A DNA stretch of 64,000 nucleotides from contig NC_090320.1 of NCBI RefSeq assembly GCF_040869045.1, forward strand, positions 120,103,112-120,167,111. The letters run 5' to 3'. The DNA comes from Eurosta solidaginis (lineage: Eukaryota > Arthropoda > Insecta > Diptera > Tephritidae). Shown piece by piece: positions 43,715 to 54,499 of this stretch. How positions within the stretch are numbered: the stretch's first letter is position 1; the number at the start of each line of letters is the position of its first letter. A program made the translations under genes and the position numbers. The notes under the pieces are model-generated. The model did no database searches, was not told where the DNA came from, and saw nothing but the letters and a program-made list of their open reading frames with translations.

Positions 43715-44367
43715 TTTCCGCGTTTATCGATACGCCTCGCCCCCAGCTGAAAATTGAGTTTTGACTTTCTGACAAAAGTGTTCTGACTAATGTCTTCTAA
43801 AAGCAAATGGGGCCGTATAATGCATAGTTCTCGGGTTGATATCCAAGGGCATTCTCCACCCTTTCCGAGTCCTTAGGAATGTACAGTTCTCATATGATTG
43901 AACAAAGCATATAACCACGGAACCATATGAATACTTTGATGATCGAAACCTGAATATAGTTCTCAATCATTTTTGGAGTCATATGCGAATCGAATATGTT
44001 TACTTTAGATGGTCAACGATTTTTTAGTCATTTTCCATTCAGCTTTCTGAATCTGCCCTGATTATCTTGGTTGACTGATTAATGAATATTCTACGTGCTA
44101 AAGTTTTACCTCTCATTGAAGATTTTATTTGGTCTGAGATATGGATCAGACATGATTATTTAAGCATAATCACATTTAAGCTACATTTTCGTCTCGACAA
44201 TAAATTAACTTTTGAACCGAAAATACCTTTGAATCTGAACGTTTTTAATCATCCCTGATGTTTGAAGGTTTTGAGTCACTGGATATTCTGGTGGTTCGTG
44301 AACAAAAAAAATTTTTTTTTTTTGGGTATGCGGTACAGATAGTTTATCTGCTTTAGGCTTCGGTTGG
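43715..44367. other. No gene seen (copy C counterpart of 20,640-21,290)
   Basis: Near-identical to the copy A stretch. The poly-A/poly-T run near 44,304-44,323 differs by one or two bases. The junction of the foreign block with BEL-X lies here. Confidence 0.5.
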
Positions 44368-44368
44368 C

Positions 44369-44428
44369 CTCGTTCGTGGTGAACGAGAGCTGGGTTATGG
44401 GATTTGTTGGCCTCGTTCGGAGTGAAGC
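44369..44428 (-). repeat. BEL-X 3' UTR hairpin array, reduced (copy C)
   Basis: One complete unit (44,369-44,387, CTCGTTC...GAACGAG) and a second whose 3' arm is lost at 44,425, where it joins the sequence before the integrase stop. Copy A has three complete units, so the array changed length after duplication. Confidence 0.8.
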
Positions 44429-44437
44429 GGGTTGAAG

Positions 44438-45900
44438 TTACAGATCTTTCTCACCCTCACTGGAGGGTGGTAGTAGGACCAATTTCGTGATTGGTCTGGT
44501 GGTTTGTCCCTTTGCCGTATCCAGTTCGACGACTCGAACTCGGTTATCGGGGCCATAATGGAGGTTGGCTATCCGACCTAGTCTCCATTCGTTGGGGGGC
44601 AGATTGTCCTCTTTAATGACGACTAAGTCCCCCTGTTTGAGATTCGATTGTGGATGCTTCCACTTAACGCGCTTCTGCAGTTCGGTGAGATACTCCGTTT
44701 TCCACCGCTTGCAGAAGGTTTGATGCAACGCCTTAAGTTTTTCCCATCGATTGACGAGCGAAGCGCGATTCTCGCTGACGTCAATCTCGGGTGGCGCTAG
44801 TAGGTGGCCCCCGACTAGGAAGTGCCCGGGGGTAAGTGGCTCCAGGTTGGACGGGTCATTTGACGATGGGCTTAGGGGTCGGGAGATGAGACAGGATTCA
44901 ATCCTACACAGGAGGGTGCTAAACTCCTCGAGAGTAAATTTATGATCCGTTGCGATCTTTTTGAAGTGAGTTTTGAAACTCTTGACTCCCGCTTCCCACA
45001 GCCCGCCCATATGAGGAGCAGCTGCTGGTATGAAATGCCATGTAAGGGTTTGGTGGGCATATTTAGAGAGGGTTCGGTTGCGCGCATCAACGAGGAATGC
45101 CTTGAACTCGGAACGGAGAGCCCTCGACGCACCGACAAAGTTCGTCCCGTTGTCGGAATAGAGGTTTTTCGGGCATCCTCGTCTGGCAACAAACCGACTA
45201 AACGCTGCTAGAAACGCGGCGGTGCTGAGGTCGCTAGTCGCCTCTAAGTGGATCGCCTTAGTCGCAAAGCAGACGAATAGGCAGACGTAACCCTTAGACA
45301 TGCGGCATCCTCGTCCGCTGTAAGACTTGATGTCAAACGGTCCGGCAAAATCCACCCCGGTGTTGGTAAATGCCCTAGAAAAGGTAGTGCGTTCCGCAGG
45401 GAGAATTCCCATGAGTTGCGTCGGGGAACGTTTGCGGAATAGCGTACAGGCCTTGCAGTTGTAGATGATGGATCGGATCATGTTTTTTACCCGAGGTATC
45501 CAATACTGCGTGCGTAAGAGCCGCAGCATTAGTTGGTTTCCGCCATGTATGGAAATGGTGTGGACAAACTGGACTAGGAGACGGGTGAGTCGGCAGGCGT
45601 AAGGGAGGATTATCGGGTGACGCTCGTCGACGGGAACGTCTCTGGATGCGTTGAGACGACCCCCCACCCGAAGGACATTGTCTTCGTCGATAAAGGGGTC
45701 TAGAGAGAGAATCTCGCTTTTGGTCGCGATGGGTTTCCTAGTCCTCAGAGAGCTTATTTCTTCGGCATAGTTGTTGGTTTGGGATATCCTGATGAGGCGG
45801 CTAGTCGTAGCCTTGATTTCGTCAGGCGAAATCTGGTGCGACTCTGCTTTAAAGGACGTTTTAGTTTTTGGATGGATTCTATTGGCGAATCTTATAACGT
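44438..45900 (-). pseudogene. BEL-X integrase (copy C), cut by a SINE
   Basis: The integrase frame is open from the SINE junction at 45,900 down to the stop at 44,438. DDE residues are present (VDFAGPF, SDNGTNF, LWEAGVK). The frame's first methionine-like codon at 45,667 is not a true start; coding continues upstream to the SINE. The SINE separates it from RNase H, so it cannot be translated as part of the polyprotein. Confidence 0.88.
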
Positions 45901-46268
45901 TGCGGCCACCGTGGTGTGATGGTAGCGTGCTCCGCCTATCACACCGTACGCCCTGGGTTCAACTCCCGGGCAAAGCAACATCAAAATTTTAGAAATAAGA
46001 TTTTTCAATTAGAAGAAAATTTTTCTAAGCGGGGTCGCCCCTCGGCAGTGTTTGGCAAGCACTCCGGGTGTATTTCTGCCATGAAAAGCTCTCAGTGAAA
46101 ACTCATCTGCTTTGCAGATGCCGTTCGGAGTCGGCATAAAACATGTAGGTCCCGTCCGGCCAATTTGTAGGGAAAATCAAGAGGAGCACGACGCAAATTG
46201 GAAGAGAAGCTCGGCCTTAGATCTCTTCGGAGGTTATCGCGCCTTACATTTATTTTTATTTATTTTTT
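45901..46268 (+). mobile_element. tRNA-derived SINE
   Basis: The head is tRNA-like: an A-box-like TGGTGTGATGGTAGCGTGC and a B-box GGTTCAACTC. A tRNA-unrelated body follows, then a TTTA-rich tail (46,250-46,268). It is flanked by the direct repeat TTATAACGT (45,892-45,900 and 46,269-46,277). The same site in copy A (near 22,892) is empty with a single TTATAACGT. Transcription by RNA polymerase III from the head and mobilisation by LINE machinery are the family mode. It breaks the BEL polyprotein between RNase H and integrase. Confidence 0.92.
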
Positions 46269-47625
46269 TTATAACGTAGGAGATTACCCGCAACGCCCTT
46301 GATAGATCGGAAAACCGATCAAGAATATCTTCGCTATTGTTGATGTTCGTTGCTACCTGCACTTGCACTCGTTTTTCTTCGATGTTTGTGTGGTACTCCT
46401 GTTCGCCTTGAGATGGCCATTTCGCTTTGCCTTCTTGCAGCCAAGAAGGTCCCTGCCACCACAAAGAGTTGTCGACTAGGTCCGTGGCTGGAAGTCCTCT
46501 GCTGGCTAAGTCCGCTGGATTTGATGCGGACTCGACATGATGCCATGCTTTCGTTCCTACCTTCTCCACGATTTTTGTCACCCTGTGAGCTACAAATGTT
46601 GACCAGGAACACGGGGGTTTTCGAATCCATGCTAGGACGATGGTCGAGTCTGTCCATAGGTGAATGTTAAATGTGCCTAAGTGCAGGTTCTCCATCACAT
46701 TTTCCAAAGTCTCAGCCAGCAAGACAGCACCGCATAACTCCAATCTTGGTAGTGAAATTGTTTTTACTGGTGCCACCCTTGTTTTTGCCATGAGTAGGCT
46801 AACGTAGATCCTATCGTTGATCTTAGCTCGCACGTAAACTGTAGCCGCGTAGGCTTTTTCGGACGCGTCACAGAAGCCGTGAATTTCGATGTCGTTGGTT
46901 GGGGTGAAGTGCACCCACCGAGGTATACGAATCCGGTTAATGGCAGGATACTCCTGCATAAAGGTTTGCCACCGATCTAGAGTGATTGTGGATACCGGTT
47001 CATCCCAATCCGTCCCCTCCAGCCAAATTTTCTGCATTAATATCTTGGCTACGATGATAACTGGAGCAAACTAGCCTAACGGGTCGAAGAGTTTGGCGAT
47101 GGCCGATAGGATCGCCCTCTTTGTTAAGATATCCTGGTTTTCGATTGGTTTCGCTGTGAAATAAAAATAGTCGGAATGCGCGTTCCAACGGATTCCTAGG
47201 GTTTTTGCCATGCTCGCGTCCTCGAACTCCAGAAAGTCTTCCGTAAGCCTGTGAGGTTTGGGTATGCCCTGTAGTATCCTACTGCAATTAGAGGTCCACT
47301 TTCGCAGAGGGAATCCTGCTGACTTTAATGCAGCTGTGATTTCATCGCGAGCCGCGATTGCTGCGTCGATGCTATGCCCCCCTGCAAGGACGTCATCGAC
47401 GTACATACTGTTTCGCAAGATGTGCGCTGCGGTTGGCAGAGATGCCTCGACGTCATCTGCAAGTTGATGTAGGGTTCTGATCGCTAGATAGGGGGCACAG
47501 TTGACCCCAAAGGTTACCGTGTTGAGCTCAAACACGCTGACAGGGTCCTCTGCTTTGAGTCGAAAAACTATTCTTTGGTATTGGGTTTGATTTTCCTTTA
47601 CCCAAATTTGCCTGTACATCTTCTA
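46269..47625 (-). pseudogene. BEL-X reverse transcriptase/RNase H (copy C)
   Basis: Same domains as in copy A (SMYVDDVLAG, GFCDASEKAYA, LPRLELCGAVLL, WTDSTIVLAWI). It has an extra nonsense change after LFDPLG (TAG where A has TGG, near 47,071). It shares the TAG before KMYRQ with A. It lacks the A-specific indel near the RNase H end, so its frame reads through to the SINE. Confidence 0.88.
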
Positions 47626-50046
47626 AATGTCGCTGTTGAAGACGTACTTGTAGAATCTCCATCGGAGGAGCAGTATTGTTAAGTCGGATTGAAGTACTGG
47701 GCCGGTGTGTAGAACATCGTTCAGGCTTATGCCATTGGATGTCGGGCACGACGCGTTGAATACGACCCTTACTTTAGTCGTTGTACTTTCCTCTTTGATA
47801 ACCGCATGATGCGGCAAGAAGTAGCAATCAGATGATTGTGGTGGTACTACGGTGTGCACTTTAGACATGTGCCCTAACGTGACGTATTCTGTCAGTACCC
47901 TATTGTATTCCGTCTGTAGGGCCGATGTCTTGGCTAGGCGCGTCTCGTTCCGATAGAACTGAGAGCAGACGCTCTTGAGAGATGGGCCCAAACAGACGGT
48001 TTTTGGGAAGCTTTGTTTGAATGGAAGGGCGACGGTATATCTTCCATCTGAATTCCTTTCCGTTGTGTTTTTATATAGTGCCTCGCAATAGGCATTATCT
48101 TCGGTCAGGGCCTTTTTTGTAGGTACGTTTTCAAGTTCCCAGAAAGCGGCTAGCTGCTTGTCTAGGCTAATTTCATTGAAAAAAGATACCCGCGTATTGG
48201 TTGGGTGAGGTGCATCTGCACGACCGGTTAAAATCCAACCGAAGACAGTTTCTTGGGCGAGAAGCGTATTTAGAACGTTCTTCCGTATACCGTTTAGTAT
48301 TATCTGCGGATAAATGTCGCCTCCAAGTATGAGATCGACTGGTTCATTAATGAAGAACCTCTTATCCGCCAGAATCAGATCAGGGAACGCTTGCCGAGTC
48401 GTTGCGCTCACTTGGCAAGTCGGAAGGTCCCCTGTTAATTGAGGCAGGACTAGGGCCACCGTATTGATGCTTACTAAGGGGTCTGTAAGCGAACCTAATG
48501 TAATCGCACATGATTCCTTTACCTGAGCAGATGGCGTATTATTTATTCCTGACACTTGCACGTGCAGACTTTTGGATGGAAGGTTTATTCGCTTTTTTAG
48601 TCTTTCTGTTATGAAAGAGCATTCGGACCCAGAGTCTATCAGCGCTCTGGCAGAAAACTTCACTCCATTATAGTGTATATTGACACGTGCTGTTCCTAAT
48701 AACACCCCTTTAGTGGTGTTAGCATGACACGAAGAGACGTTAGTAGCATTATCTTGTCTTTTTTCAGACTCCATCCTTGCCCTAGCCTGTTGTGAGGTTG
48801 AAGGTGTATTGTCGGTGGTGTTTTGAGTCCACCTTTGAGGAGTTGTCTTTGGTTGTGCTGTCGGAAGATGGAGCAAGGTGTTGTGCCTTGCATGGCACGT
48901 GCTGCAATTAAATTGGCTAGTGCATCGTGTCACGGTGTGTCCACCCGACAGACAATTCAGACAGTAACTATTGTTCTTGACAAATTCGATTTTCCCTGAC
49001 GTAGATAACCTACGGAATTTTTGGCAATTTCGTAATTTGTGCTCCGTACTGTTGCACATCTTACATGCCGATTTTGGTACGCTGGCTTGGTAAACCCCAA
49101 GTTTTGTAGAATTTTCCCTAGAATTCGAATTTTGACTTTTGGGTGCTTTTGTAGTTTTGTTACCCCTAAGATCGGAAACCGTCTCTAATGTCTGGAAGCG
49201 ATTGGACAGGAATTTGTCCATATCCTCCCATTTCGGGATATCTGTCTTCCGTTCTACGGTCTGTTCCCAAAGAGCCAATGTAGATTCAGGGAGTTTTGTG
49301 GAGCATAAGTAGGTTATGATTGCATCCCAATTTGTGATGTCAATATTATGACATTGTAGCGCAGAGATGCAATTGTTTATCTTCCGTTGCAATTTTTTGA
49401 TTGAAGTTCCACACTCCTGCTCGACTGCCGTCAGATTAAATAAAAGTTTTAATTGTGTGTTGACGAGGATACGTTTATTTTCGTACCTGTCGCTTAGATT
49501 CTTCCAGGCGGTTGCAAAACCCTCGTTTGTTAATGAGCACCTGCCCACTATTTCTTTTGCCTCCCCTTGCGTTTTTTGTTTTAAATAATATAATTTCTCG
49601 ACATCTTTCAGATCAGTATTGTGGATGTATATCGCCGTGAACATATCTCTAAAGGCTGGCCAGGAAAGGTAGTCGCCTTTAAATACATCGGTGTCACAAG
49701 GCGGCAGCCGCATTTTATGTCCACGGCGCGAAGAGTCTTCATCCTTTGCTTCATCTTTCGCCGGCTGTGGGGTGATAGCTTCGGCTTCAGCCGCCACAGC
49801 AGACATGCATTGTAGGTAGCATGCGAAGCAACTTTTGTTCTTTCTTCTTAGCGAGCTGAGTTCCTCTTTGGACAGCTCAGGATTGCTGAGAAGACCTTCA
49901 TATGTGGACTTGGTCTTCTTCCATAGTGCCTTTAGCTCCTCTTGCAGTAGTGCAAGGGTGTGCTTGTTCCGGGATTCGGCCGGGGCAGAGTTGAAATCTT
50001 GCTCAAACTCCACTATGGAATCAGCCAATCTAATATAAGTCTCCAT
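47623..50046 (-). CDS. BEL-X Gag-protease-RT N-terminus (copy C), 807 aa
   Basis: The least damaged copy. Gag with a DUF1759-type region (residues about 110-290), three zinc-knuckle groups (about 335-405), protease with IDSGSECSF (about 480) and LGGDIYPQI, and the RT start with NDVLHTGPVLQSDL, ending at a TAG after KYVFNSDI. It retains 14 nt near 48,457 that are missing in A and B, so Gag, protease and RT are in one frame. Function: capsid, processing and the first part of reverse transcription. The start ATG is at 50,046, after the 1.85 kb leader. Confidence 0.9.
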   Translation of the reverse strand: METYIRLADSIVEFEQDFNSAPAESRNKHTLALLQEELKALWKKTKSTYEGLLSNPELSKEELSSLRRKNKSCFACYLQCMSAVAAEAEAITPQPAKDEAKDEDSSRRGHKMRLPPCDTDVFKGDYLSWPAFRDMFTAIYIHNTDLKDVEKLYYLKQKTQGEAKEIVGRCSLTNEGFATAWKNLSDRYENKRILVNTQLKLLFNLTAVEQECGTSIKKLQRKINNCISALQCHNIDITNWDAIITYLCSTKLPESTLALWEQTVERKTDIPKWEDMDKFLSNRFQTLETVSDLRGNKTTKAPKSQNSNSRENSTKLGVYQASVPKSACKMCNSTEHKLRNCQKFRRLSTSGKIEFVKNNSYCLNCLSGGHTVTRCTSQFNCSTCHARHNTLLHLPTAQPKTTPQRWTQNTTDNTPSTSQQARARMESEKRQDNATNVSSCHANTTKGVLLGTARVNIHYNGVKFSARALIDSGSECSFITERLKKRINLPSKSLHVQVSGINNTPSAQVKESCAITLGSLTDPLVSINTVALVLPQLTGDLPTCQVSATTRQAFPDLILADKRFFINEPVDLILGGDIYPQIILNGIRKNVLNTLLAQETVFGWILTGRADAPHPTNTRVSFFNEISLDKQLAAFWELENVPTKKALTEDNAYCEALYKNTTERNSDGRYTVALPFKQSFPKTVCLGPSLKSVCSQFYRNETRLAKTSALQTEYNRVLTEYVTLGHMSKVHTVVPPQSSDCYFLPHHAVIKEESTTTKVRVVFNASCPTSNGISLNDVLHTGPVLQSDLTILLLRWRFYKYVFNSDI

Positions 50047-51898
50047 TGCTTTAATTAATCTGAATATTTTGTTTCTTTGAAGGTGTCGAGCTTGAAGGCA
50101 AAAGACTTAGTGGCGTTGGTGTGTATTCAACCGCAGCAAAAATAATAAGAGTGTTTTGTTTTTTGTACGTAGAACAGCTATCAATTCTGCTGTGATTGTG
50201 CTGTGTGAGTAAAAGCTTTAAGACCACACGAATTCTGGTCTGATTGAATGTGTTAACACAGATAGCAATCTTATGTGAATAGTGATATGGAAATAAACAC
50301 AGATAGAAATCCTGACGAGGATTTAGTGTGTATAAAGTGATATAAATATAGTGATATGCAGCACAGATAGAAATCCTGAAAGGTTCTAGTGTGTACAAAG
50401 TGACAGCAAGCACAGATAGAAATCCTGACGAGGATTTAATGTGTCTACAGTGATGTGCAATGCAGAGAAGAGAATTCGTCTGCAGATATTTAATGTGTCT
50501 AAACGGGTGTGTTGGATACAGATAGAAATATTCTCCAAAAAAATTGGCGTGTTTAAAAAAATTAAAACGCAGATGGTAATCCCAATGTGGATATAATGTG
50601 TAATGTTTGACCCACAGATAGAAATCCCGACGAGGATTTAATGTGTATACAAGTAAAAGTGAAACACAAAAGAAATCCTGACGAGGATTTAATGTGTATA
50701 CAAAAGGGTGTTATGTGAACGTTGAGTATCGCCGAGTAGCCAACCAGGGTATCTTTCCCAATATAAATAAGAAAATAAATGTGTGTATCCAACTTAATGT
50801 GGACAACTGCACTTTTAATTATTTATTATAAAAACGCTGAACACATACAGCTATATAATATAAAAAACGATCAGTATAAAATTGTGTTTGTGACCAATTG
50901 TGATGAGCCACTAGCCACCCAACGTAGTGATACTTTTTGGCTTTTGGTAATATTTCAGCTCGCAAACTGATTACCAAAGTGAATTCTGTGATAGACAAGC
51001 TAAGGCTATCAACCAAGTGAAATTATGGTTCCTGACTGGGAAGTTTGTCAATGTATGTGACGATGAGGGGGTACAACACAGTGCAGTGATGAGTGTGAAA
51101 GAAAAACTAAAAAAAAATTCACTGACTGTCTGCCTTGAGCGGTGTCGAGTAACCCTTACCACTGGTGGGGGAATTACCCGATCGTCAAAAGGCGTTGTGT
51201 GCTTAAAAAACACGAAATTTAGCAATTTCACTTGCTTTGCCTTGCATCAATCACAGAGTGCACCTTTTTACGTGAATCACGTACATAAAAAAAAAGTTTG
51301 TGAAACCAAGCAACCACGTACGTACCTTAAGTTTTTATGTGTTGATGTGAAGTGATGATAATGTGTTTTCGATGTGATGCGAATGGACTGTATGTGATGT
51401 AGATGATGTGATGAACTGAGTAATGTGATGATGTGATGTGATTCTAATGGATGAGATATATTATAGTAATTTAATTGTGATGTTGTGTGATGAAGCTAAT
51501 GGACTGTATGATATAATGGCTTGTCTGTGATGCTGGATGGATGTGATTATTTTAATGTATGTGATTACGAAGATGCTTTTATTCGTTGTTGCTGTCTGAT
51601 GTGATGATTTGTGGCTGTATGTTACTGTATGACTGTAAGATGTGATGGTATATTGTGATGATTTAATGGACTGTATGTGTGTGTGAATGTTTTGTGAGAT
51701 GACGAGTTGGTATTTGTATTAGTTTGTTTTCTCGGTGGTTTTCGATAATTTTAATATTGTAATAACCTCCTTCAAACTGTTATGTTTTCTCCAAAATGCG
51801 AATATTTCCAATAAGAATTTTTTAAAAAAAGGTGCTGTTTTTGCTTGGGATTTTGACGTACGCGTCTGTATATTACTTTCCTCGGCTCGAAGGACCAA
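50047..51898 (-). other. BEL-X 5' leader with hairpin array (copy C)
   Basis: Counterpart of the A and B leaders. Hairpin units run from about 50,262 to 50,695. It carries several C-specific changes (GGATACAG, one fewer A near 50,555, loss of 3 bp near 50,723 and an extra GATGAT near 51,427). The TGATG-rich tract is at about 51,355-51,715. The PBS at 51,881-51,897 is on the - strand. Confidence 0.8.
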
Positions 51899-52438
51899 TG
51901 TTTTGCGGGGCAGTGTGGACCCGGGGAAGTCGGGCGTGTGCGTTGCAAATAAAAGAAAATAAATACCGAATTAACAAATCGTAACCACAAGTTTGTTTAC
52001 AAAATATAAGTTTATTGAAAAAGTATAAAGGACGTAGCAATTGCAAAGAAATTAATCGAACTACAAATGCACTTAACACGTTCAAATCGCAAGTTGAAAA
52101 TTAAAAATTACGTGACAATGGCAAGGAGTTAAATTATACAAAATAAATTCCCTTGGCAGTTCACAATTTAGACCACAATTTAAAGTTTAAGGTATACACT
52201 CGAAATAATTAGTAAACTCACCTGGGGCTAGCTGCTGGCTCTTGAACGTTCCAAATTAGAAAGAAAGATCAAAACCGCGAACAAGTCCGCGGCACCTGCC
52301 GATAGCTAACTTTCGTTGAGTTTTTCCCCTTCAAAGTTAGCTTTCGGCTGGTGTTAGCCGTTACCGGTAATAATAATAAATAAATAACTAATGTGCGTGT
52401 TAGGGTGGTCCGAAATATTTAGGCTGGTGGCCTAAACA
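51899..52438 (-). repeat. BEL-X LTR4 (outer 5' LTR), 540 bp
   Basis: TGTTTTGCGG to GGCCTAAACA, directly followed by the CTTGC duplication. It differs from the other LTRs at about four positions (GTTCACAA for GTATACAA, AATAAATAAA for AATAACTAAA, and GTGCGTG for GTGCATG). The outer LTRs differ by only about five substitutions in 540 bp, so the insertion is young. Confidence 0.93.
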
Positions 52439-52443
52439 CTTGC
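52439..52443. repeat. Right target site duplication (CTTGC)
   Basis: Matches 10,046-10,050. The gypsy gag frame continues on the right side (SAVDLALEIEQ on the - strand). Confidence 0.92.
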
Positions 52444-53330
52444 TCTATCTCTAAGGCTAGGTCAACAGCGCTATCAAATGTTTTCGGTAGTGCGGGAATA
52501 CCGTTTGTTTTGACTGTTCATTAAGTCCGTTTTTGAATACCGTTAGGCTACATTGCTCATTTAAGTTTGCAATCAAAGTTTTTTGTTCGTTCGATGCACT
52601 CGCACCTAGTTGCCCTATTTGCAAAGCGGTTAAATCAGACACCAGTTGTAAGATTTTATTTTTATAGTTCGATATACTTAAATTTCTTTGGCTGAGATTG
52701 GCTAATTGGTTCTGTATATGTGGTATTGTAGCTGTGCTTTTATACTTCCTTTGTAAGGTGGTTTTGAGTTCGTAAAATGTTGTTTGGGTTTGAATTGCAA
52801 TCACGTTTGTCTTCACCGTTTGACTCAGTTTTACATAAATTACAAAGTCGATAAGTGCTGGTTTGCTTGCCTCGTTATAAATGATTTCTGTAATCTTTAA
52901 AAAGGCTTCTAGCTCTTTGTAATTTTCGGAAAAGCTCGGAATAGCTTTTCAGGCTAATTGTAAATTAAATTTCGACATTGTTGTTACGTTTTGAAAATTG
53001 TCTTTTTCAAAAATTTCTATTGGAAACTCAATGTTTTTGTCTATATCGGGAGGAATTTCAACATCGTATTCGTATTTAAACAAAATTTTCAAAAGTTTGT
53101 CTCTTTTTTTCCAGAATAACTCTAAAAGGACTTTCTTATGTTCTTTCGTAAGCTTTTGAAAGTATGCATTGGAAATACTTCTTATAGTTTCTATTGCCGT
53201 ATATAGAATGGCTATATGTTTTAAAAATTTATCTTCTCTTACTCTAAGAAACTTGTTTAGGCATTTATATGGTTTATTGAATTTTTCCTCAGATAATTTT
53301 ATTTTCTCTTCTAGCTTTGGTCAAGTAGAA
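52444..53330 (-). pseudogene. Gypsy Gag, N-terminal and central part, broken
   Basis: The best frame (52,457-52,816) reads TTLQRKYKSTATIPHIQNQL, SISNYKNKILQLVSDLTALQ and NEQCSLTVFKNGLNEQSKQT, typical of a Ty3/gypsy Gag capsid (retrotransposon Gag family). The rest (52,820-53,330) is broken by frameshifts. It continues left of the BEL insertion with the Asn-rich tail. Confidence 0.75.
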
Positions 53331-53335
53331 ATTTT

Positions 53336-53548
53336 TTAAATTTGGACATTTTTTATATTACATTGTATTCTCTTTTTTAGCTGGTTCCTATAGATGGAAT
53401 GAAGTTTGATTATAAAGTCTAGTACTAAGATGCAAGTGATTATAATTAGTAAGGTTTCAATGACATTCTTGCTTTGGTTGGTATCCACTAAAACTTCATT
53501 GATCACATTCGCTTTTGGGTCACTTATTTTTGACTTCTGTGAACACAT
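53336..53548 (-). CDS. Small gypsy ORF with one predicted membrane segment
   Basis: A 70-aa frame with an N-terminal polar part and a hydrophobic stretch ETLLIIITCILVLDFIIKL, followed by a basic tail. It lies just upstream of gag. mdg1/412-type elements have short ORFs before gag, which fits. Function unknown. Confidence 0.5.
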   Translation of the reverse strand: MCSQKSKISDPKANVINEVLVDTNQSKNVIETLLIIITCILVLDFIIKLHSIYRNQLKKRIQCNIKNVQI

Positions 53549-53778
53549 ATCTCTAAGTTAGAGTAAAAAATTTTTGTTTTGCATATATGTATATCTTTTT
53601 TTTATATATATATAAAATGTATTCAAAATTAGTGTTTTAGTTGCATAATTTTACTAATTATGTTCTTCTTTATTTCTGTTCTACTATGTATATTTAAATC
53701 CCTCAATAGGATGGCCTTTGTTTTCTGATTTGGTATAGTCGGCCGTCTCTTTTGCGCTTGGACGTCTTTTTGTTATTG

Positions 53779-54006
53779 CTAGGAGTTGTTTGAGCCATGT
53801 TTCTTTCGTAATCGGGCGTGGTATTTCTCGATTGTTAGCCTTTTTGGGCCGGCGTTGATGGGAGTTGGTGTGTAAAGTGGAGCAGTCTCTCCTGATATTT
53901 TACTTGTTTGTTGAGGAACGTCAGCCTCTTCTACAATATTTTCGTATTCTGCGAACATTTTGTCAACTTCAGCCTTGCTGATGGATTTTTCTTTGTAGCT
54001 GTTCAT
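53779..54006 (-). CDS. Small gypsy ORF near the 5' end
   Basis: A 75-aa frame from MNSYKEKSISKAEVDKMF, charged and without known motifs, starting 57 bp from the primer-binding site. It is probably the first short ORF of the mdg1/412-like element. Its identity as a protein gene is inferred from position. Confidence 0.45.
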   Translation of the reverse strand: MNSYKEKSISKAEVDKMFAEYENIVEEADVPQQTSKISGETAPLYTPTPINAGPKRLTIEKYHARLRKKHGSNNS

Positions 54007-54063
54007 TTGCTTTTAAAATGTTTGAGTTGGGATTAGCCTATTTTGGCAGGATTAGTTTGGTTT

Positions 54064-54076
54064 GGCAGGGTCGCCA
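54064..54076 (-). promoter_or_regulatory. Gypsy primer-binding site
   Basis: On the - strand TGGCGACCCTGCC directly follows the LTR end (CA at 54,077-54,078 on the complement). Sites beginning TGGCGACC are typical of the mdg1/412 group (tRNA primer). Confidence 0.6.
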
Positions 54077-54443
54077 TGTGGTGGTCCCGTGGTAGGATTT
54101 GTGTGACTTTATCAAAGTCAAGTGGTCGTCCCGTGGTAGGATTTGTGTGATTTCATCTAAATCTCTCTCCTTTTTAAGGAAGAGAGAGATCTGCCGTTCA
54201 ATAGGCAGCCGTGAGTTGCCGAAAGCTTGTATGGAAGAAAATAAAAACATGTGACGATTTAGTTTCACTGTTGTGATCATTCTGTTTAATTTTTTCAAAC
54301 TTAATTCTATTAATACAACTATTTAGTCACAGAAAATACCTTCCATAACTGCTCACTTTTTTCTGTTTGCCCAAGCACTTTCCGCAGGGCCTAGTGCGTG
54401 GCTCAGTTCGCTGAGTCAGTATTAGTCAGTAGCTTGCATATGA
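54077..54443 (-). repeat. Probable gypsy 5' LTR (outer end uncertain)
   Basis: Begins TGTGGTGG next to the primer-binding site. A candidate outer end is ATATGACA at about 54,443. It contains a 30-bp direct repeat (GTGGT.GTCCCGTGGTAGG, 54,077-54,106 and 54,121-54,150). No 3' partner was found near 7 kb to confirm it. Confidence 0.45.
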
Positions 54444-54499
54444 CAGCGCAGCGTGTCTTCAAAATGTTGGTTGCGTCGCAGTTTCATTAGCCTACTTCA

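Larger units (their letters stand above)
10046..52443 (-). mobile_element. 42.4 kb composite BEL/Pao array (BEL-X) inside a gypsy element
   Basis: A block from LTR1 (10,051) to LTR4 (52,438), flanked by one 5-bp target duplication. Inside are two more LTRs and three internal regions, all on the - strand. Unit spacing (LTR start to LTR start) is 18,433, 4,632 and 18,783 bp. The plan LTR-A-LTR-B-LTR-C-LTR with a single outer duplication fits one insertion that later grew by unequal exchange between LTRs. Copies A and C both carry the same extra 10.4 kb with Harbinger transposons and host-gene pieces, so that load was present before amplification. An assembly artefact is the main alternative. 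Confidence 0.85.

Noticed and set aside
45901..45980. tRNA gene
   Set aside because: The A and B boxes belong to a SINE head with a long body, a TTTA tail and a target duplication; it does not fold convincingly as a functional tRNA.
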